Position numbers and translations under genes: made by a program. Source: Patescibacteria group bacterium (GTDB taxonomy: Bacteria; Patescibacteriota; Minisyncoccia; Phycocordibacterales; UBA6065). Taken from it: DNA of 50,420 nt. The DNA lies in contig JAGWHV010000001.1 in assembly GCA_028866595.1 (NCBI GenBank), positions 1-50,420 on the forward strand. Reading direction: 5' to 3'. Below, one piece after another: positions 1-13,759 of this stretch (positions are counted from its first letter, which is position 1; the number at the start of each line of letters is the position of its first letter). Below the pieces are notes generated by a model that ran no database searches, was not told the origin of the DNA, and saw only the letters and a list, made by a program, of their open reading frames with translations.

Positions 1-2888
1 AGGAGCAGGAGATATTCCTCGCCGATTTCCCGCTCATGACCAATCACGGCACCTTCATCATAAACGGCATCGAACGCGTCATCGTACCCCAGCTGGCGCG
101 CTCGTTCGGCGTGTTCTTCACCTCTGACGAGCTCAAAGGCAAGACGGTCTTCGGCGCCAAGGTCATCCCTGCCCGCGGCGTCTGGCTCGAGATCGAGACC
201 GACACCGACGGCACGATATATGCTCGCATCGACAGGAAGCGCAAGTTCATGGTGACCGCTCTCCTCCGCGTCCTCGGCGCTGATACCGATGAAAAGATCC
301 TCGGCTACTTCAAAAACGACGAGGCCGCCAAAAAAGTCGTGGCCGCGTCTCTCGCCAAAGACACCGCCAAGACGATCTCTGACGCATATATAGAAATCCA
401 CAAACGCCTCCGCGATGGCGATCTCGCTACTGCCGATAACGCCAGGGATTTCATATCCAGCCTCTTCCATAAAGACCGGTACGACCTCTCGAACGTTGGC
501 CGTTTCCGCTTTAATAAGCGCTTTGGCAAGCCGATGACAGACAAAGAGCTCGAGAGGAAGACCATCGACGCCGACGATCTCGCCACGATCATAGGCAACA
601 TCATCCATCTCAACAATAAAGTCGACGCTGTCGAAGACGACATCGACCACCTTGGCAGCCGCCGCGTCCGGTACGTCGGCGAATTGATGCAGCAGAAGCT
701 CCGCGTCGGCCTTTCCCAGATGAAGCGCAACATCCAAGACAGGATGTCGACGATCGAGCCTGATACGACCCAGCCCTTGACGTTCGTGTCGCCGCGCCCT
801 CTCCAGGCTCGTCTCAAGGAATTCTTCACTACGAACCAGCTCTCGCAGTTCATGCAGCAGGAGAACATCCTTACCGAGCTCGAGCATCTCCGCACGCTCT
901 CGGCTCTCGGCCCGGGTGGCCTTACCCGCGAGCGCGCCGGCTTCGAAGTCCGCGACGTTCATCCGTCCCACTATGGCCGTCTCTGCCCGATCCACACCCC
1001 TGAAGGCCCGAACATCGGCCTCATTCTACGTCTGTCGACGTACGCCCGCCTCAACGATTTCGGCATGATCGAGACGCCGTATGCCAAGGTCAAGAACGGC
1101 AAGGTCACCAAGGAGATCATATATCTCAACGCTCTCGAGGAGGAAGGCTACCGCATCGCCCACGCCGCGACTTCGTATGACAAGTCGGGCGCCATCATCG
1201 AGGAATTCGCCGAGATCCGTCACAATGGCGGTCCTTCGATGGTTCGCCGCGAAGAAGTCGATTTCATAGACGTCTCGACGAATCAGGCGTTTTCGATCGC
1301 CACGAACATGATCCCATTCTTGAACCACGACGACGCCAACCGCGCGCTCATGGGTTCGAACATGCAGAAACAAGCCACACCGTGCATCATCCCTGAAGCG
1401 CCGCTCGTCGCGACCGGCATCGAGGCCAAAGCCGCCGAATACACCGGCCGTATCGTTCTCGCTCCCGAGGACGGCACGATCACAGGCGTCGACGCGAGCA
1501 AGGTCGTCTTCAAGAATCACAAAGGCAAAGAGACGACCTACAAGCTCGTCTCGTTCGAGAGGACGAACGGCTTTACCGCCTACCACCAGCGCCCTGTCGT
1601 CAATCTCGGTGACAAGGTCAAGAAAGGCCAGGTCCTTGTAGACGCTTCATCGTCCGACCAGGGCCAGATCGCTCTCGGTCAGAACATGCTCGTCGCTTTC
1701 ATGTCGTGGTCAGGCGCCAACTACGAAGACGCCATCATTCTGTCCGAGCGCGTCGTCAAGAATTCTAAATTCACCTCTATCCACATAGAGGAATTCGTGG
1801 TGAACGTCCGCGACACAAAGCTCGGCCCTGAAGTCACCACTCACGACATACCGAACGTCGGCGAAGGCAAGCTCAGGAACCTCGACGAAGACGGCATTAT
1901 CCGCATCGGCGCCGAGGTCCGTTCGGGCGACATCCTGGTCGGCAAGATTACGCCGAAGGGCGAGACCCAGCTCACGCCTGAAGAGCGCCTCCTCCGCTCG
2001 ATCTTCGGCGAGAAGGCCCGCGACGTCAAAGACACCTCTAAACGAATGGAAGGCGGCAAGCGCGGCCGCGTCATCTCCGTCAAAGTCTTCTCGCGCGAGA
2101 AAGGCGACAAGCTCGAGTCCGGCATCATCAAGCGCATCCACGTCGAAGTCGCTCAACTTCGTACCGTCTCCGTCGGCGACAAGCTCGCCGGCCGCCACGG
2201 CAACAAGGGCGTCATCTCTCGCATCCTTCCCGAGGAAGACATGCCGTACATGGCTGACGGAACGCCTATCGACGTCATCCTCACACCTCTCGGCGTGCCA
2301 TCCCGTATGAACCTCGGTCAGATTCTCGAACTCCACCTCGGCATGGCCGCGAATACTCTCAACTATCAGGCGATCGTGCCGCCATTCGCTGGTGCGACGG
2401 CGAACGAGATCAAGGCCGAGCTTAAAAAAGCGGGCTTGCCAGAGAACGGCAAGATCCCTCTCTACGACGGCCGCACCGGCGATAAATTCCAGCAGGACAT
2501 CTCTGTCGGCTACATGTACATCCTCAAACTGCATCACATGGTCGAAGACAAGATCCACATGCGCTCGATCGGTCCGTACTCTCTCATTACCCAACAGCCG
2601 CTCGGCGGCAAGGCTCAAGGCGGCGGCCAGCGCTTTGGCGAAATGGAAGTCTGGGCTCTCCTTGGTCACGGCGTCGCCCACACGCTCCGCGAGATCCTTA
2701 CCATCAAATCGGACGACATTCAGGGCCGCTCCGCCGCGTTCGATTCCATCGTCAAGGGCGAAAAGCTCCAACAGCCGAACATCCCGGCTTCGTTCCATGT
2801 GCTTCTGAATTCTCTCCGCGGCCTGGCCCTCGACGTCGAATTGCGCAAAGACGGCAAGGACATTAAAAGGACGAGCAAGACCGCTTAA
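1..2888 (+). CDS. rpoB: RNA polymerase beta subunit (5' partial)
   Basis: Beta subunit of DNA-dependent RNA polymerase. The frame is already open at base 3 and reads EQEIFLADFPLMTNHGTFI, a conserved internal beta segment, so the gene begins upstream and the ATG at 36 is an internal methionine. About 961 residues are present; the N-terminal part (roughly 190 residues of a typical protein) is missing. Visible family blocks include the GRLCPIHTPEGPNIGLI region, the LGQNMLVAFMSWSGANYEDA active-site segment, GDKLAGRHGNKGV, and the C-terminal GGKAQGGGQRFGEMEVWAL clamp region. It ends 11 bases before rpoC with no terminator between them, so the two are cotranscribed as in nearly all bacteria. Confidence 0.98.
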   Translation, partial: EQEIFLADFPLMTNHGTFIINGIERVIVPQLARSFGVFFTSDELKGKTVFGAKVIPARGVWLEIETDTDGTIYARIDRKRKFMVTALLRVLGADTDEKILGYFKNDEAAKKVVAASLAKDTAKTISDAYIEIHKRLRDGDLATADNARDFISSLFHKDRYDLSNVGRFRFNKRFGKPMTDKELERKTIDADDLATIIGNIIHLNNKVDAVEDDIDHLGSRRVRYVGELMQQKLRVGLSQMKRNIQDRMSTIEPDTTQPLTFVSPRPLQARLKEFFTTNQLSQFMQQENILTELEHLRTLSALGPGGLTRERAGFEVRDVHPSHYGRLCPIHTPEGPNIGLILRLSTYARLNDFGMIETPYAKVKNGKVTKEIIYLNALEEEGYRIAHAATSYDKSGAIIEEFAEIRHNGGPSMVRREEVDFIDVSTNQAFSIATNMIPFLNHDDANRALMGSNMQKQATPCIIPEAPLVATGIEAKAAEYTGRIVLAPEDGTITGVDASKVVFKNHKGKETTYKLVSFERTNGFTAYHQRPVVNLGDKVKKGQVLVDASSSDQGQIALGQNMLVAFMSWSGANYEDAIILSERVVKNSKFTSIHIEEFVVNVRDTKLGPEVTTHDIPNVGEGKLRNLDEDGIIRIGAEVRSGDILVGKITPKGETQLTPEERLLRSIFGEKARDVKDTSKRMEGGKRGRVISVKVFSREKGDKLESGIIKRIHVEVAQLRTVSVGDKLAGRHGNKGVISRILPEEDMPYMADGTPIDVILTPLGVPSRMNLGQILELHLGMAANTLNYQAIVPPFAGATANEIKAELKKAGLPENGKIPLYDGRTGDKFQQDISVGYMYILKLHHMVEDKIHMRSIGPYSLITQQPLGGKAQGGGQRFGEMEVWALLGHGVAHTLREILTIKSDDIQGRSAAFDSIVKGEKLQQPNIPASFHVLLNSLRGLALDVELRKDGKDIKRTSKTA

Positions 2889-2899
2889 TAAAAACGACC

Positions 2900-6586
<3,687 letters not shown>

Positions 6587-6594
6587 GGGCACGA

Positions 6595-6722
6595 CGTGAG
6601 CGATTGCTTTGAGAAATGCACGGAAATTTCGGTGGACGAAATTTCCTCGTCTCAGCGCCGTTCGGGAATGTGCCCCCGGCACATTCCCGCTCCAAAGGCA
6701 TTTCTCAAAGCAATCGCTCACG
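6595..6722. repeat. Branched long inverted repeat 1 (rpoC-dnaG intergenic)
   Basis: A perfect 24-base inverted repeat (6596-6619 against 6698-6721, 25 with the flanking C-G pair) encloses two further perfect hairpins: 6622-6631 with 6637-6646 (GGAAATTTCG arm, 5-base loop) and 6664-6674 with 6678-6688 (GGGAATGTGCC arm, 3-base loop). Folded, this is a cruciform or three-way junction. There is no T-tract, so it is not a textbook intrinsic terminator, but it could stop or process rpoC transcripts. Elements with the same architecture but different sequence lie at 17604-17719 and 23201-23292. Confidence 0.85.
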
Positions 6723-6751
6723 CTGTCTCGTATTCGTAGTATGATTCATCC

Positions 6752-8491
6752 ATGAGCACTCACGTCCAGGAAATCAAAGACAAGCTCGATATAGTCCAGG
6801 TGGTGGGCTCGTACATAAAATTGGATAAGACCGGCGCGAATTACAAAGCTCGGTGTCCTTTTCACAACGAAAAGACGCCGTCATTCTTCGTCTCGCCGGA
6901 TCGGGGCACGTTCTATTGTTTCGGCTGCCAGGCTAAAGGCGACATATTCACGTTTGTAGAGAAATTCGAGGGTCTCGATTTCATGGGCGCTTTGAAAGTG
7001 CTCGCCGATAGGGCAGGGGTCAAGCTCGACCGGACCGCCGATAGGCACGACAACCGCAAAGAGCTCCTCTACGAGATTCTTGAAAAGGCGACCGCCTACT
7101 TTGAGGAACAGCTCGCTGCCGAGCCGCATGCGAAAACATATATCCTCGGCCGCGGACTCGCCGAAAAGACCCTCGATACTTTCCGAGTCGGCTATGCGCC
7201 GAATGATTGGCGGCGCCTCCGGACGTATCTCAAGGACAAAGGCTATCACGACGAGGATGTCGCCGCTGTCGGGCTTATCAAGAAGACGGACAAGCCCAGC
7301 GGCGATCCTTATTACGACGTCTTCCGCGGCAGGATCATGTTCCCGATAGCTGATTCGTCGGGCAGGGTAGTGGCATTCTCCGGCAGGATCGTCGAGGACG
7401 ACGGCACATCGCCGAAATACCTCAACAGCCCAGAGACCGCCCTCTATGTGAAGTCGAAGATCCTCTACGGTCTCGACAAAGCGAAATCGGACATCAGAAA
7501 GCGCGGCTATTCTATCCTCGTCGAAGGCCAGATGGACCTCGTCATGTCGCACCAGGCGGGCTTCAGCAACACCGTGGCCGCTTCCGGTACGGCTTTCACA
7601 GAGGACGATGGCGCCGATTCAGCATTCGGCCTCTTGACGCGTCTCTCCGACAATATCGTCCTTGCGTTCGACTCTGACTCGGCGGGGCAGAAGGCCATAA
7701 AACGCATCGGCCCAGCCCTCGCTCTCGGCATGAACGTCAAAGTCGTCGATATCAAGGGCGGCAAAGATCCAGCTGATATCATCAAAGCCGATCCAAAAGA
7801 ATGGGCCAAAGCTCTCGAGACGAAAAAGGATTTCATCGATTATCTCGTGGACGCCATCGTCGACTCGAAAGCTCCGCCGGCGGTCATTGCCAAAGAGGTC
7901 AAGCAGAACCTTTTTCCATACGTCGCTGCTATTCCCGAGGACACGCCGCGTTTCCAGGCGATAAAGAAGATCGCCGAGAGGCTCTCGATCAGCGAAGACG
8001 CTCTTTGGAAGGATCTGCAGACATTCGTCAAAGCGAATCCGTCGAGATCGGCCGCCGCATCGGCCGCGGCCGATGCGGCGGACAAGCCAGCCCGCCTCGA
8101 CCGCCTTGAATCGATCGAGCGCAAGATCCTCGGACTCTTGCGCTCCAAGCGGTATTTCGGCGATGACGAGGCCAAAGAGAAAGAGTTGGTAGCGATCATA
8201 GGCGCCGACAGATCGAAAGCATTTGAAGCTCTGCCCCCGGACGACGTGGCCGCTCTGACGCTCGAGGCCGAGATCACCTACGGCGACATGCCCCCGCCGG
8301 CCGCTAACAAAGAATGGCGGATCCTCCTCTTGAATCTCGAGGAAGAATATGCCAAGCGCCGGCTCTCGGCGATGATGGTCGATCTCCACAAGGCGGAGAA
8401 AGCGAACGCCGATACGGCGCACCTTATACAGGATATCCACGTACTAACGAAGAGGATACAGGAAGTAAAAGATTTGGCGGAAAAAGCTTGA
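6752..8491 (+). CDS. dnaG: DNA primase
   Basis: Synthesises RNA primers at the replication fork. It has 579 residues in the usual bacterial order. The N-terminal CHC2-type zinc finger has ligands C35, H38, C56 and C59. A catalytic core follows, with the TOPRIM acidic motifs SILVEGQMD and FDSDSAGQKA. The C-terminal part is helical and should carry the DnaB-binding function, but I see no distinct motif there. The upstream ATG at 6741 is out of frame and closes after four codons, so 6752 is the start. A TAGTAT box at 6737-6742 lies 9 bases before the start, with no Shine-Dalgarno site. The stop TGA also forms part of the rpoD promoter. Confidence 0.97.
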   Translation: MSTHVQEIKDKLDIVQVVGSYIKLDKTGANYKARCPFHNEKTPSFFVSPDRGTFYCFGCQAKGDIFTFVEKFEGLDFMGALKVLADRAGVKLDRTADRHDNRKELLYEILEKATAYFEEQLAAEPHAKTYILGRGLAEKTLDTFRVGYAPNDWRRLRTYLKDKGYHDEDVAAVGLIKKTDKPSGDPYYDVFRGRIMFPIADSSGRVVAFSGRIVEDDGTSPKYLNSPETALYVKSKILYGLDKAKSDIRKRGYSILVEGQMDLVMSHQAGFSNTVAASGTAFTEDDGADSAFGLLTRLSDNIVLAFDSDSAGQKAIKRIGPALALGMNVKVVDIKGGKDPADIIKADPKEWAKALETKKDFIDYLVDAIVDSKAPPAVIAKEVKQNLFPYVAAIPEDTPRFQAIKKIAERLSISEDALWKDLQTFVKANPSRSAAASAAADAADKPARLDRLESIERKILGLLRSKRYFGDDEAKEKELVAIIGADRSKAFEALPPDDVAALTLEAEITYGDMPPPAANKEWRILLLNLEEEYAKRRLSAMMVDLHKAEKANADTAHLIQDIHVLTKRIQEVKDLAEKA

Positions 8492-8497
8492 TATAAT
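8489..8497 (+). promoter_or_regulatory. Extended -10 promoter of rpoD, built on the dnaG stop codon
   Basis: TGATATAAT: the TGA is the dnaG stop codon and serves as the TGn extension of a perfect TATAAT at 8492-8497. No clear -35 element is seen. The rpoD ATG follows 8 bases later, so the predicted transcript starts at or next to the AUG. Confidence 0.7.
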
Positions 8498-8505
8498 ACT
8501 CGAAC

Positions 8506-9708
<1,203 letters not shown>

Positions 9709-9716
9709 ACAGAATG

Positions 9717-9745
9717 AAAAAACCGCAGCTCTGGATGAGCGCGGT
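9717..9745 (-). terminator. Intrinsic terminator of the minus-strand gene at 9746
   Basis: On the minus strand a stem pairing ACCGC/GCGGT and GCTC/GAGC around a short loop is followed by six T residues (the A-run 9717-9722). It starts directly after the stop codon of the minus-strand gene. Confidence 0.8.
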
Positions 9746-10192
9746 CTAAGGACCTTCGGAATCGTCGACAGCGTTGTTCGACGCGTGGGCCTGCATTGCG
9801 GCGCGAAAGACAGGATTGGCGAGTAGCGCCGCAAATCCTGCAAGCTCCAAGACCGCGGCGCTCGGTTCGTCTCCGATGCTCAGGCAGTAGAGGCCGGTGA
9901 GCATCAGCCCGCCGCCGATCGCGATGAGCAGGGCGGCGACGTGCTTCCTGAATAGGGCGTCCGCCCACTGGGGTCTCCAGGAGAGGACGCCGAGGGCGAA
10001 CCAGCCGACGATGAGGATGGCGCGCAGGGGCGTGCCGACCGGCTGGTATATCCCTGCGGCGACGAGCGTCGCGAGGATCACAGGCGTGAGTTCGACGAGA
10101 GCCGAGCGCCGCCAGTACTGGTTCCACCACGCCATCACGAAGACGGCCGCGGATGTGGACCCTAATATCCACGAACAGGTGTGGGCATTCAT
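9746..10192 (-). CDS. Small multi-pass membrane protein, unknown function
   Basis: About 148 residues from the ATG at 10192; a GTG at 10204 in the same frame would add four. I recognise no family. The protein shows three to four hydrophobic segments (around ILGSTSAAVFVMAWW, TPVILATLVAAGIY, AILIVGWFALGVLSW and LLIAIGGGLMLTGLYCL), so it is an inner-membrane protein. It lies on the minus strand, convergent with rpoD, and its own terminator begins at the stop codon. FKBP is the next gene upstream on the same strand, about 40 bases away, so the two may be cotranscribed. Confidence 0.6.
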   Translation of the reverse strand: MNAHTCSWILGSTSAAVFVMAWWNQYWRRSALVELTPVILATLVAAGIYQPVGTPLRAILIVGWFALGVLSWRPQWADALFRKHVAALLIAIGGGLMLTGLYCLSIGDEPSAAVLELAGFAALLANPVFRAAMQAHASNNAVDDSEGP

Positions 10193-10234
10193 TCCAACGC
10201 CCACACTACATCTTATTTTTGGGACGTCAAGAGA

Positions 10235-10759
10235 TTACTGGCCTTGGTTGACGCCAAGGAGCTGTACGACGAACGTGAGAGTGGAATTCGCCGGGATAGG
10301 TCCAGCAGCCTGCGAGCCGTATCCAAGGGCAGGGGAGATGACGAGCTTCCTGGTGCCGCCGACTTTCATACCCGCTACGCCGAGATCCCAGCCTTTGATG
10401 ACTTGGCCGGCGCCGAGAGCGAACGTGAACGGCTGGCCGTGATCATACGAGCTATCGAATTTGGTGCCGTCGGCGAGGTAGCCAGTATAATTGACAGTGA
10501 CGCTGTCGCCTGATTGCGCCGGGGTGCCGGTTCCGACTTGTTCATCATAGATTTCGAGCCCTTGTATCGTAGACGTATTCTGCATGGTGGTCGTAGAAGA
10601 AGCCAAGCCTGTGACCGGCACCGACGGAGCGGCGCTCTGGTCAGCGACCTGCGCCGGTCCGGAGAACGCGCTCCAGATCGACTGGCCGAAGAATATATAA
10701 GCGACGGCCGCGATCGCGACGCCTACCGCCACCCACTCTCCAGTTCCGAATTTTCTCAT
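10235..10759 (-). CDS. Membrane-anchored FKBP-type peptidyl-prolyl isomerase
   Basis: Proline cis-trans isomerase and folding helper, 174 residues. An N-terminal transmembrane anchor (about residues 9-28, VAVGVAIAAVAYIFFGQSIW) is followed by a Ser/Thr-rich linker and a single FKBP domain (about 65-174). Family motifs are visible: GDSVTVNYTGYLADGTKFDSS, the FALGAGQVIKGWDLGVAGM block and ALGYGSQ. The domain should therefore sit outside the cytoplasmic membrane and act on exported proteins. A TATAAA box (10767-10772, minus strand) lies 7 bases before the ATG, and no Shine-Dalgarno site is present. It is divergent from the LOG-family gene. Confidence 0.92.
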   Translation of the reverse strand: MRKFGTGEWVAVGVAIAAVAYIFFGQSIWSAFSGPAQVADQSAAPSVPVTGLASSTTTMQNTSTIQGLEIYDEQVGTGTPAQSGDSVTVNYTGYLADGTKFDSSYDHGQPFTFALGAGQVIKGWDLGVAGMKVGGTRKLVISPALGYGSQAAGPIPANSTLTFVVQLLGVNQGQ

Positions 10760-10766
10760 AGATTAT

Positions 10767-10809
10767 TTTATAAATTCCTGATGCTAATGCCCTGATATTG
10801 TACTATAAT
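10767..10809. promoter_or_regulatory. Divergent promoter pair (FKBP and LOG-family gene)
   Basis: Minus-strand TATAAA at 10767-10772 sits 7 bases before the FKBP start. Plus-strand TATAAT at 10804-10809 sits 11 bases before the LOG-family ATG at 10821. Both place the transcription start very close to the start codon. Confidence 0.6.
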
Positions 10810-10820
10810 GGCACAGCATA

Positions 10821-11549
10821 ATGCACGCACAGAAACCCATGTTTCAAAAGATCTGGAAAAAGAAGATAGCCAAGAGCGAAGGCAGATTGACCGACCACGA
10901 GCTTACCTACAGAGAGATCAGGGAGGGAGATCAAAAGCGTCTCGTCACTATATACGACGAATTCAAGCACACGTTTCGCTTCCTCAAGAATTATCCGCGG
11001 TCAGTCTCGTTTTTCGGCTCCGCCCGATTCCCGGAGAATCATCCTTGCTATGAACAAGCGCGCTCGCTCGCCCGGAGGATCGTCGCCGAGACAGGCTATA
11101 CGATCGTCACTGGCGGCGGCCCAGGCATTATGGAGGCCGCTAATCGCGGCGCCTACGAGGCTGGCGGCAAATCGATAGGCATGAACATCATCTTGCCTCA
11201 TGAGCAAAAGATGAATGAATATCTGACGGCTCATATTCGCTTCTATTATTTCTTTATCAGGAAAGTCGCTCTGTCATTCTCCGCCGAAGTCTATATCTTC
11301 TTTCCTGGCGGCTTCGGGACGCTCGATGAATTCTTCGAGCTCGTGACCTTGAGCCAGACGCGCAAGATCCCGCGGGTGCCTATCATCTGCGTCGGCAAGA
11401 ATTACTGGAAGCATGTCGACGCTCTCGCTAATGTTCTCCGAGACGAGTACCGGACGATATCGCCTGGCGATGAGAGGCTCTTTCATATTGTCGACGACGA
11501 AGAAGAGGTCATACGCATCATAAAAAGCTCTCCTTTGCGCAAAGAGTAA
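10821..11549 (+). CDS. LOG-family protein (nucleotide 5'-monophosphate phosphoribohydrolase type)
   Basis: 242 residues of the TIGR00730/LOG family, Rossmann-like proteins that split nucleoside 5'-monophosphates into base and ribose 5-phosphate; plant and some bacterial members release cytokinins. The diagnostic motifs are present: FFGSAR, VTGGGPGIMEAANRGA and the catalytic/phosphate-binding PGGFGTLDEFFE. A basic N-terminal extension of about 45 residues precedes the domain. An overlapping ATG at 10808 opens a different, short frame and is ignored. Substrate specificity cannot be read from sequence; older annotations call this family lysine decarboxylase, which is misleading. tgt starts 13 bases downstream, probably in the same transcript. 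Confidence 0.9.
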   Translation: MHAQKPMFQKIWKKKIAKSEGRLTDHELTYREIREGDQKRLVTIYDEFKHTFRFLKNYPRSVSFFGSARFPENHPCYEQARSLARRIVAETGYTIVTGGGPGIMEAANRGAYEAGGKSIGMNIILPHEQKMNEYLTAHIRFYYFFIRKVALSFSAEVYIFFPGGFGTLDEFFELVTLSQTRKIPRVPIICVGKNYWKHVDALANVLRDEYRTISPGDERLFHIVDDEEEVIRIIKSSPLRKE

Positions 11550-11562
11550 GAGCCGAACGCCG

Positions 11563-12786
11563 ATGAAAAAGCCTCTTGCTTTCGATATCCATACAAAAGG
11601 GCCCGGCCTGGCGCGCGCGGGTGTCATACGCACGCCGCACGGCGACATCGCGACTCCCGCATTCATCGCCGTCGGCACCAAAGCGGCCGTCCGTGGTTTG
11701 ACTGTCGACATGCTCCGCGATATCGGCGTCGAGGCCGTGCTCGCTAACACCTATCATCTCTACATGCAGCCGGGCGAGGCGCTCGTCCGAACGATGGGCG
11801 GCCTCCACGAGATGATGGGTTGGAAAGGCCCGACGATGACAGACTCGGGGGGCTTCCAGGTGTTCTCTCTCGGCGCGGGCTACGGCACGAATGTCTCAAA
11901 GATCCTCAAAGACATGACTGTCCGGCCTCTTCTCAAAGAGCGCGACGAGGAAGCGACCAAGCCGAGACTCGTCGAGATAGATCACGACGGTGCCGCTTTC
12001 AAATCGCCTCTTGACGGGATTATTCATTACATAACTCCCGAGCGATCTATCGAGATCCAGCACGCTATCGGCGCCGACATCATATTCGCTTTCGATGAAT
12101 GTACATCGCCTTCGGAGTCGAAAGCCTACCAACGCGAAGCGCTCGATAGAACTCATCGGTGGGGAAAAAGGAGCCTCGAATATCATCTCTCGCGGCCAGA
12201 GAGCGAGAGGCAAGCGCTTTTCGGCATCGTCCAAGGCGGCAGATACGAGGATCTGCGCAAAGAGAGCGCCACCGCTATCGGCGCCATGGATTTCGACGGT
12301 TTCGGCATCGGCGGCTCTTTCGACAAGCAGGATCTCCATACCGCCGTCCGTTGGGTGAACGAGGTCTTGCCTGAAGGCAAGCCTCGGCACCTCCTCGGCA
12401 TAGGCGAGCCCGAGGATCTCTTCCTCGGCGTCGAGAACGGCTGCGACACGTTCGATTGCGTGGCGCCGACTCGTCTCGGTCGGCACGGCACTCTCTATAC
12501 GAAAGACGGCAAGATCCACATCTCGAATACGAAATACTCCGCTGATATCAGCCCTCTCGATCCGGATTGCGATTGCTATGCGTGCCGCAACTATACGCGC
12601 GCTTATATCGCTCATCTTTATAAATCGCGAGAGATGCTCGGGCCGATGCTCTGCTCGATACACAACCTTTATTTCATCGTCAACCTCGTCAAGAATATGC
12701 GCCAGGCTCTGACCGATGGCACGTTCCTCTCATATAAAAAAGAATTCCTTGGCCGGTATCAAGCGGGCAAGGATGACCTAAAATAA
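11563..12786 (+). CDS. tgt: Queuine/preQ1 tRNA-ribosyltransferase
   Basis: Exchanges guanine 34 of GUN-anticodon tRNAs for a 7-deazaguanine (preQ1 in most bacteria). 407 residues, about 30 longer than typical. The catalytic site is intact: D93 in TDSGGFQVFS, the nucleophile D298 in FDCVAPTR, and zinc ligands C336, C338, C341 and H367. Two departures from the bacterial norm are visible. An insertion of about 25 charged residues follows the QVFSLG loop. The substrate-pocket segment usually written GGLxVGE reads GGSFDKQD. This may change base preference or reflect CPR divergence. No queuosine biosynthesis gene is seen in the window, so the cell may salvage its base. Confidence 0.95.
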   Translation: MKKPLAFDIHTKGPGLARAGVIRTPHGDIATPAFIAVGTKAAVRGLTVDMLRDIGVEAVLANTYHLYMQPGEALVRTMGGLHEMMGWKGPTMTDSGGFQVFSLGAGYGTNVSKILKDMTVRPLLKERDEEATKPRLVEIDHDGAAFKSPLDGIIHYITPERSIEIQHAIGADIIFAFDECTSPSESKAYQREALDRTHRWGKRSLEYHLSRPESERQALFGIVQGGRYEDLRKESATAIGAMDFDGFGIGGSFDKQDLHTAVRWVNEVLPEGKPRHLLGIGEPEDLFLGVENGCDTFDCVAPTRLGRHGTLYTKDGKIHISNTKYSADISPLDPDCDCYACRNYTRAYIAHLYKSREMLGPMLCSIHNLYFIVNLVKNMRQALTDGTFLSYKKEFLGRYQAGKDDLK

Positions 12787-12801
12787 AGGACGCCGCAAAA
12801 T

Positions 12802-12828
12802 AAAAAACCATTCCCTAGGAGGGAACGG
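12802..12828 (-). terminator. Intrinsic terminator overlapping a stop codon (minus strand)
   Basis: CCGTTCCCT / AGGGAATGG stem with a 3-base loop followed by TTTTTT on the minus strand (A-run 12802-12807). The TAG stop of the minus-strand gene at 12815 lies inside the stem. It is nearly symmetrical, so it may also stop tgt transcripts from the other side. Confidence 0.85.
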
Positions 12829-13567
12829 CTTCGTTTTTGATGCCGAGGATGCGGCAGACGACCGCTAGATCGTCTTCGGCTGTGCCGAGCTCGCGGATGG
12901 TCTTCTCCTCCTGATCCGATCGGGCCTCGAGATCCCGGAGGGCTTTGCGGGCTTCTTCCAGGAGGAGCTCCATCTCGCGTATGTCCGAGCGCACCCTGTC
13001 CATATCGGCCTGAAGCTGGCCGTGGAGCATCCGGGCGATTTTTGCCCGCTCGGCCTTTGCCTTGAGATCGGACAAGCGCCCGTCGAGGCCGTCGCCCTCC
13101 CGCGGAATGGACCGCGGCTCCTCAGACGCTGCGGCCTCGATGGGCTGATCCGCCGACGTCGGCTCGGGCGGGAAGAGGATGACATTCTCCTCATGGCCCG
13201 TACTCGTAGCCTCGGCCTCTTGGCGATAGTGGCCGCCGGCGAAGCGGGAGAAGCAAAGCTCGAGGAGCTGGTTGGCGCGCAAGCCGCCGCCGCTCAAGAA
13301 GCATTCGAATCTCGTGCTATTATCGCCGTACTGGACGTTCATCTTGACGCCGTGCGCGGAGATCGCATGACGGACCTCGACGCCGAGGTGATGCCGTCCG
13401 CCGCTCTGGATCTTCTGGGTGATGACAAGGGTGAAGTCACCGGCGAGGCCAAGGGATGTGAGCATGTCTCGGACATAGCTCACGACCTCCGGCTTGTCGG
13501 TGACCGCGCCTTTGTTGGTTATGGTTAAGGGCGTTTCCGCCTTTAACGCATTTTGCATATTTTGCAT
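12815..13567 (-). CDS. Unknown protein with C-terminal coiled coil
   Basis: 250 residues; not recognised. The N-terminal half (about 1-115) looks like a folded alpha/beta domain (DKPEVVSYVRDMLTSLGLAG, then GRHHLGVEVRHAISAHG). A low-complexity Pro/Glu/Ala linker follows at about 125-160. The C-terminal 90 residues are heptad-rich and predicted coiled coil (ERAKIARMLHG onward to REMELLLEEARKALRDLEA). There is no signal peptide or membrane segment. Two in-frame ATGs lie at the start (positions 1 and 4). A good minus-strand promoter (TTGACA, 17 bases, TAGGAT) lies about 30 bases upstream, unlike the bare -10 boxes of most genes here. It borders the small-gene island. Confidence 0.65.
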   Translation of the reverse strand: MQNMQNALKAETPLTITNKGAVTDKPEVVSYVRDMLTSLGLAGDFTLVITQKIQSGGRHHLGVEVRHAISAHGVKMNVQYGDNSTRFECFLSGGGLRANQLLELCFSRFAGGHYRQEAEATSTGHEENVILFPPEPTSADQPIEAAASEEPRSIPREGDGLDGRLSDLKAKAERAKIARMLHGQLQADMDRVRSDIREMELLLEEARKALRDLEARSDQEEKTIRELGTAEDDLAVVCRILGIKNEAVPS

Positions 13568-13596
13568 TTTGGGATGTGGGGTTCGGTTTGATTTGC

Positions 13597-13625
13597 ATCC
13601 TACGGTTGATAACTATTGCTGTCAA
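13597..13625 (-). promoter_or_regulatory. Minus-strand sigma-70 promoter with consensus -35
   Basis: TTGACA (13620-13625), a 17-base spacer, and TAGGAT (13597-13602), read on the minus strand and pointing into the gene starting at 13567. A consensus -35 is rare in this window. Confidence 0.65.
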
Positions 13626-13674
13626 TAGGATCATCTAGGCTCTTTGTTGAGCCGCGGCAACTGTTGTTCATACG

Positions 13675-13759
13675 TTATCCACGATTTATCCACCGGATAT
13701 CCACGAAAAATCATCCGGATATGGTTCGTTTTTCTTTACAAATCCACAGGTGTGGATAA
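13675..13759. other. DnaA-box cluster (possible origin or DnaA-controlled promoter)
   Basis: Three tandem 9-mers on the + strand, TTATCCACG (13675), TTATCCACC (13686) and ATATCCACG (13697), are spaced exactly 11 bases apart. A perfect consensus TTATCCACA follows in reverse orientation at 13751-13759, with a weaker AAATCCACA at 13740. The segment is clearly AT-richer than its surroundings. The reverse box lies between the -35 and -10 of the promoter at 13735-13762. Neither dnaA nor dnaN is in the window and flanking genes do not change orientation, so calling this the replication origin would be a guess. Confidence 0.55.
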
